From positions 1-9,858 of the forward strand of contig JAGCUM010000247.1 in the NCBI GenBank assembly GCA_017962865.1: 9,858 nucleotides of DNA, given 5' to 3'. The notes beneath the pieces were generated by a model. It made no database searches, was not told the DNA's origin, and was given only the letters and a program-made list of their open reading frames with translations. Below are positions 6,000 to 9,858 of this stretch, in pieces. The position numbers were made by a program, and so were the translations under genes. How positions within the stretch are numbered: position 1 is the stretch's first letter; every line of letters starts with the position of its first letter. Source of the stretch: Spirochaetales bacterium (GTDB taxonomy: Bacteria; Spirochaetota; Spirochaetia; Sphaerochaetales; Sphaerochaetaceae).

Positions 6000-6898
6000 T
6001 AATACATTATCAGATTATCCTGCATCCATTTGACGCACTGTGCGCTGCCTACCAGAATCGGCATGCGTACCTCTTTGCGCTCCAGAAGCAGTCTGTCATC
6101 GTACTCAAGGATATCCCCGTTGAAATACCTCAAAGTGAGTCCGCTCTTCTCGACTATGGCGTGGGCTGCAGCCACATCCCAGGCAAAGCAATAGGGATTG
6201 ATGGTGCAGTCCAGATTCGAGAAAACCGCTGGGGCTATCTCGTGGATGATGCTGCTTCCGAAGCAGCGGACCTTTCCCTTATATGGTCTCATATCGACGA
6301 ATCTGAGCATATTTGAGCCCATTACCAGCTGTCTGGGGATATCATAATGCTCCGGTGTCCTGTGAAGCTTGCCGTTGAGGAATATCCTCTCATCGCCAGG
6401 CATCGAGCAAATGAACAGATCCTGGGTCCCGGCACCGAAGCGTGGTGCATAGATTACTGCTCCGCACGGACGGCGGTTATTGTCCAGAATTCCCAGAGCC
6501 ACACACCATGCCGGAAGGCCCTGGCTGTAGGCATCGGTTCCGTCTATCGGATCGAGAACGAAGGTATAGCGCTTGTCATCGCTGAAGTCGTGGAGATCGA
6601 TCTCTTCAGTGATGATATTGCAATCCGGATAAAGAGCGCGCAGTCTTCCGATGATGGCATCAGAGACCGCAAGGTCCGTCTCAGTGAGAATGGAGCCGTC
6701 CTGCTTAAGGGAGCGGTGAATCAAAGCCTGATTGCTGCGTGCGGCCTCTCCGCACTGGCGGATGGCGCTGCAGATCCCGAAGAAGGCCTTCTCATCTTCC
6801 GTGCAGACCTCGAATCCATAGCGGGTGCTGTAGGCTTCCTCCGTGATAACGATTCTGGTGATTCTCTCATCATCTTTGGAAAGGGTTGTTTCCTGCAT
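5999..6898 (-). CDS. Inositol-monophosphatase-family phosphatase (IMPase or CysQ-like)
   Basis: This is a cytoplasmic Mg-dependent, lithium-sensitive-type sugar or nucleotide phosphatase. From the ATG at 6898 it has 299 residues. Family motifs are complete: KQDGSILTETD (65-75), the metal-binding EE pair at 98-99, LDPIDGTDAYSQGLP (115-129) with metal ligands D116 and D119, and WDVAAAHAIVEKSG (240-253) with D241. Possible substrates are inositol monophosphate, fructose-1,6-bisphosphate or 3'(2')-phosphoadenosine 5'-phosphate; sequence alone does not decide. An N-terminal extension of about 40 residues before the KxDGS region is slightly longer than in typical members. The open frame continues upstream to 7015, but AAGGAG at 6905-6910 lies six bases before the 6898 ATG and the extra residues would overlap mfd antisense, so I chose the shorter form. 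It converges on nrdR and diverges from mfd with 46 bases between starts. Confidence 0.9.
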   Translation of the reverse strand: MQETTLSKDDERITRIVITEEAYSTRYGFEVCTEDEKAFFGICSAIRQCGEAARSNQALIHRSLKQDGSILTETDLAVSDAIIGRLRALYPDCNIITEEIDLHDFSDDKRYTFVLDPIDGTDAYSQGLPAWCVALGILDNNRRPCGAVIYAPRFGAGTQDLFICSMPGDERIFLNGKLHRTPEHYDIPRQLVMGSNMLRFVDMRPYKGKVRCFGSSIIHEIAPAVFSNLDCTINPYCFAWDVAAAHAIVEKSGLTLRYFNGDILEYDDRLLLERKEVRMPILVGSAQCVKWMQDNLIMY

Positions 6899-6908
6899 GC
6901 TGGACTCC

Positions 6909-6937
6909 TTGAACTGATTCGGCGGTTGTGGTACTTT
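6909..6937 (+). promoter_or_regulatory. Putative mfd promoter with extended -10
   Basis: TTGAAC (6909-6914) and TACTTT (6932-6937) are 17 bases apart, and TGG directly before the hexamer provides the extended -10 TGn. The -10 hexamer matches only 3 of 6 consensus bases, but these are the important first, second and last. Exactly 7 bases separate it from the mfd ATG at 6945, so the mRNA would begin at or next to the start codon. The element also overlaps the ribosome site of the phosphatase gene on the other strand. Confidence 0.4.
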
Positions 6938-6944
6938 TTCACCG

Positions 6945-9858
6945 ATGCAGACGTTGCAATCGTACATCAAAAAAAGCGATGCCTTCAAGGCGTTGCTGAA
7001 GAACAGGAAGTGCAATCTTGAAGTGGAGGGTCTTGACGGTTTTCCACTGTTTCAGTGCGCCCATCTGGTTTCCGAACGCATTGACGGTATCACCTGGATG
7101 ATCTGTCCCACAGAGGAGATTGCAAGGGTTCTGTTCACCAATTCATCCCTGGTTTCGGGAGTTCCCGTCCTCATGCTTCCCACCTCGGGCAGGGTCCTCT
7201 ATTCACCGTGGGAGGGTTCTTCCAAGGAATATGACCAGATCAGATGCCTCGAAGCCATAATCAGAGAGGAAAAAGCCCTTGTGATCACATCGATCAGGGC
7301 AATCTGTTCCCCGATACCGAAACGCAGCGCAATCGAGAAGTCCAGCCTCACGTTCAAGGTAGGGCAGACTCTCGATACCATGAAGATTGCGGAGGTTCTT
7401 GCCGACGGAAACTATTTCCGGTCTCCGAATACGACCATGCCGGGAGAATTCACCATCCGAGGCGAGGTCCTGGATGTGTTCCCATACGGAGCAGAACTTC
7501 CTCTGAGAGTCTATATCGATTGGGACAGGATAGAGCGTATCTGCAGATTCGAGCCTCTGTCTCAGCAGGTGACGAAGAGTCTCGGGCACGTCAGCTTCCC
7601 GATCATGGCTGCCTCGGATGAGGACAGCCTGATGTGCGGGGGCATACAGGAATACTTCGGTGAATCTGACTATTTCATCTTCGTCGGAGACAAGAGGCTG
7701 GAGAGCAGCTACAAGAGCATGCAGCTGGAGGCCAAGAGCCTGTACAGACATGCCTATCAGCAGGACCGCTCTGCCATCAGGCCGGACGAGATGCTCTTCG
7801 ATTGGGACAGCTTCCTTTCGGGTGCATCCGGTTCGATGACAATTCTGGATATCAGCGGACAGAAGGCAGGTGCCTTCAGATTCGATATAGACGGACCGAG
7901 GTCATACTTCGGCAATTTCACATTCTTCAAACAGGATCTCGAAGGGCTTTCCTCCGATGGATGGAACATCAACATCTATGTCTCAACGGATGTCCAACGA
8001 CAGCGTCTTGAGACGATGCTGAGTGATTTTTCAAGCATTACCTACAAAGTAGGCAATCTTTCCGGAGGATTCTCAATCAGAAGCGAACGCTTCATAGTCT
8101 TCTGCGAGAGCGAGATCTTCGGGCGAAAGAAGCAGGTTGTAAAGACACTCCAGCACACCCAGAGTTCGGCCCTGGACAGCTTTGTGGAACTGCATGAAGG
8201 CGACTATGTCGTCCATGTGAACTACGGTATCGGTATCTTCCTGAAGATAGACCGGGTGCGGGAGCGTGATTACATCAAGATCCAGTTCGCGGACAAGGAG
8301 AACCTCTATGTTCCGATCGAGCAGGCAAACCTTGTCCAGCGCTACATAGGCTCGGCAGGGGAGGCTCCCCACATCGACAAGCTCGGGTCTGCAGGGTGGG
8401 AGAACAAGAAGGCCAAGGCCCGTAAGAGTGCGGAGGAATTGGCAAGCAAGCTGATTTCCCTTTACGCAAGACGCAAGAACAGCCAGGGCTTTGCCTTCGA
8501 CAGGGACAATGACTGGCAGCTTCGGTTCGAGGCTGAATTCGAATATGACGAGACCGAGGATCAGCTGACTTGTATCCAAGATGTGAAAGACGATATGGAA
8601 AGTCCTCATGTCATGGACCGTCTGATCTGCGGAGATGTCGGTTACGGCAAGACGGAAATCGCCTTCAGGGCGGCTTTCAAGGCCGTGATGAGCGGAAAGC
8701 AGGTTGCTTTCCTGGCTCCGACCACAATTCTTGCCGAGCAGCACTACTCGAACTTCAAGAACCGTCTTCATGATTTTCCTCTCAAGGTAGGGCTTCTGAG
8801 CCGAATGGTTGCACCCAAGGAGCAGAAGAAGGTTCTCTCCGCACTGGCCGACGGTCAGATGGATGTACTCTTCGGAACCCATAAGATCATCCAGAAGGAT
8901 GTCCTGTTCAAGAACCTGGGGCTTCTGATAGTAGATGAAGAGCAGCGTTTCGGTGTCAAGGATAAGGACAGGATCAAGGAGATGAAGACGAATGTCGATT
9001 GTCTGAGCCTGTCTGCAACTCCTATCCCGAGAACACTTTACATGTCACTTCTTCAGATAAGGGACATGAGCCTTCTTACAACTCCTCCCATCGACAGAAA
9101 ACCGATCAAGACATATATCGAACGTTTCGATCTGGATACGGTGGAGAGGGCAATCCGAGCCGAGGTCAACCGCCATGGACAGGTATTCTACCTTCATAAC
9201 AGGATAGAGACGCTCGAAGAGGTGGCCACGATGCTCCGGATGCGCATGCCTGACATCATATTCGAGACAGCCAACGGTCAGATGAAGGGCGATGCCCTTG
9301 AGGATACCATGAGGCGCTTCGTCTACGAAGGTATTCAGGTTCTGATTTCCACGACGATAATCGAGAACGGAATAGACATTCCGAACGTAAATACCATAAT
9401 CATAGACCGTTCGGACCTTTACGGCGTGTCGCAACTCTACCAGCTCAAGGGCAGGGTAGGCAGGTCCGACCGTGAAGCCTATGCCTATCTTTTCTATCCT
9501 GCAGACAGGCTCCTCTCCGAGACTGCCATCAAGAGGCTGCAGACCATAAGTGAGCATACCGAGCTGGGAAGCGGATTCAAGGTTGCCATGAAGGACATGG
9601 AAATCCGTGGCGCAGGTAATTTGCTGGGCAGGGAGCAGAGCGGTTTCATGTCCGCAGTCGGACTTGATATGTACATCCGTCTTCTTGATGAGGAAATTGC
9701 AAAGATACAGAAGACGGGAGAAAAGCCGGAGACCGAGGTCTTCCTGGAACTCGATTACAGCGGTTATATACCGGATTCCTATATCTCCGACCCGACCGTG
9801 AAACTAGAGATATACAAAAAGATAGCCGGAACCAGAACACGCGAGCAGCTTGAGAGAC
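6945..9858 (+). CDS. mfd: Transcription-repair coupling factor Mfd, C-terminus cut by window edge
   Basis: Mfd is the ATP-driven translocase that displaces RNA polymerase stalled at DNA damage and recruits UvrA for excision repair. The frame is unbroken for 971 codons to the window edge; members are usually about 1,150 residues, so the last 150-200 residues, mostly the C-terminal UvrA-masking domain, are missing. A UvrB-like N-terminal region (about 1-350; LYSPWEGSSKEYDQ near 85-98) is followed by the RNA-polymerase-interacting CarD-like domain from about 413 (ELHEGDYVVHVNYGIG). Walker A GDVGYGKT is at 563-570, DEEQ box at 664-667, SATPIPRT around 690-696, motif VI QLKGRVGRSD at 833-842, and the TRG motif region GSGFKVAMKDMEIRGAGNLL at 875-894. 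All translocase residues look intact. The start ATG is the first possible one: an in-frame TGA lies ten codons upstream with no alternative start between. It has no Shine-Dalgarno sequence. Confidence 0.98.
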   Translation, partial: MQTLQSYIKKSDAFKALLKNRKCNLEVEGLDGFPLFQCAHLVSERIDGITWMICPTEEIARVLFTNSSLVSGVPVLMLPTSGRVLYSPWEGSSKEYDQIRCLEAIIREEKALVITSIRAICSPIPKRSAIEKSSLTFKVGQTLDTMKIAEVLADGNYFRSPNTTMPGEFTIRGEVLDVFPYGAELPLRVYIDWDRIERICRFEPLSQQVTKSLGHVSFPIMAASDEDSLMCGGIQEYFGESDYFIFVGDKRLESSYKSMQLEAKSLYRHAYQQDRSAIRPDEMLFDWDSFLSGASGSMTILDISGQKAGAFRFDIDGPRSYFGNFTFFKQDLEGLSSDGWNINIYVSTDVQRQRLETMLSDFSSITYKVGNLSGGFSIRSERFIVFCESEIFGRKKQVVKTLQHTQSSALDSFVELHEGDYVVHVNYGIGIFLKIDRVRERDYIKIQFADKENLYVPIEQANLVQRYIGSAGEAPHIDKLGSAGWENKKAKARKSAEELASKLISLYARRKNSQGFAFDRDNDWQLRFEAEFEYDETEDQLTCIQDVKDDMESPHVMDRLICGDVGYGKTEIAFRAAFKAVMSGKQVAFLAPTTILAEQHYSNFKNRLHDFPLKVGLLSRMVAPKEQKKVLSALADGQMDVLFGTHKIIQKDVLFKNLGLLIVDEEQRFGVKDKDRIKEMKTNVDCLSLSATPIPRTLYMSLLQIRDMSLLTTPPIDRKPIKTYIERFDLDTVERAIRAEVNRHGQVFYLHNRIETLEEVATMLRMRMPDIIFETANGQMKGDALEDTMRRFVYEGIQVLISTTIIENGIDIPNVNTIIIDRSDLYGVSQLYQLKGRVGRSDREAYAYLFYPADRLLSETAIKRLQTISEHTELGSGFKVAMKDMEIRGAGNLLGREQSGFMSAVGLDMYIRLLDEEIAKIQKTGEKPETEVFLELDYSGYIPDSYISDPTVKLEIYKKIAGTRTREQLER

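Noticed and set aside
6899..7015. 39-residue N-terminal extension of the phosphatase
   Set aside because: It would overlap mfd codons antisense, and AAGGAG sits at the right distance before the ATG at 6898.
6347..7021. 224-codon plus-strand open frame opposite the phosphatase gene
   Set aside because: It lies antisense to strong IMPase-family motifs and runs across the mfd start in another frame; it has no recognisable domain.
8073..8882. 269-codon minus-strand open frame inside mfd
   Set aside because: The plus strand encodes conserved Mfd motifs throughout; the antisense frame is a by-product of codon bias.

Overview
The window reads as ordinary chromosomal DNA from a bacterium of roughly balanced base composition, with seven intact or edge-cut genes of known family and one unknown membrane protein, on both strands with short gaps. 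A bacterial XPB-type helicase beside a partner gene, a dGTPase-like HD protein, NrdR and Mfd would suit a spirochaete (Treponema or Sphaerochaeta relatives carry an XPB/ERCC3-like helicase). That assignment is inference from gene content only. I see no rRNA, tRNA, CRISPR array, insertion sequence or prophage gene.

Layout. Positions 1-3390 hold a leftward three-gene group: a 171-residue membrane protein of unknown function with a 23-residue tandem repeat, then an XPB-family helicase, then a protein that overlaps the helicase stop by one base and runs off the left edge. From 3391 to 3459 is a divergent promoter region. Rightward from 3460 is an HD-domain dNTP triphosphohydrolase of the dGTPase family. 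It converges on a leftward ACT-domain protein (4619-5281). A 196-bp divergent region (5282-5477) follows, with a good promoter for the ACT gene and a set of ACACTA/TAGTGT motifs over the nrdR promoter. nrdR (5478-5945) converges on a leftward inositol-monophosphatase-family gene (5999-6898); a short GC-rich direct repeat lies between them. Divergent from that gene, and running off the right edge, is mfd (from 6945; 971 complete codons visible).

How the genes may work together. Two themes recur: DNA repair coupled to unwinding or transcription (XPB-type helicase, Mfd) and control of deoxynucleotide pools (dGTPase-family hydrolase removing dNTPs, NrdR repressing ribonucleotide reductase). The window does not prove that they are co-regulated. 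The most distinctive observations are (1) the membrane protein with an internal tandem repeat upstream of the helicase pair, (2) the motif set suggesting NrdR autoregulation, and (3) helicase and mfd starts that both lack a Shine-Dalgarno sequence and both have an extended -10-like element exactly 7 nt before an ATG, suggesting leaderless mRNAs. I found no strong evidence for a wholly new system; the membrane protein/helicase/partner group is the best candidate for closer study.
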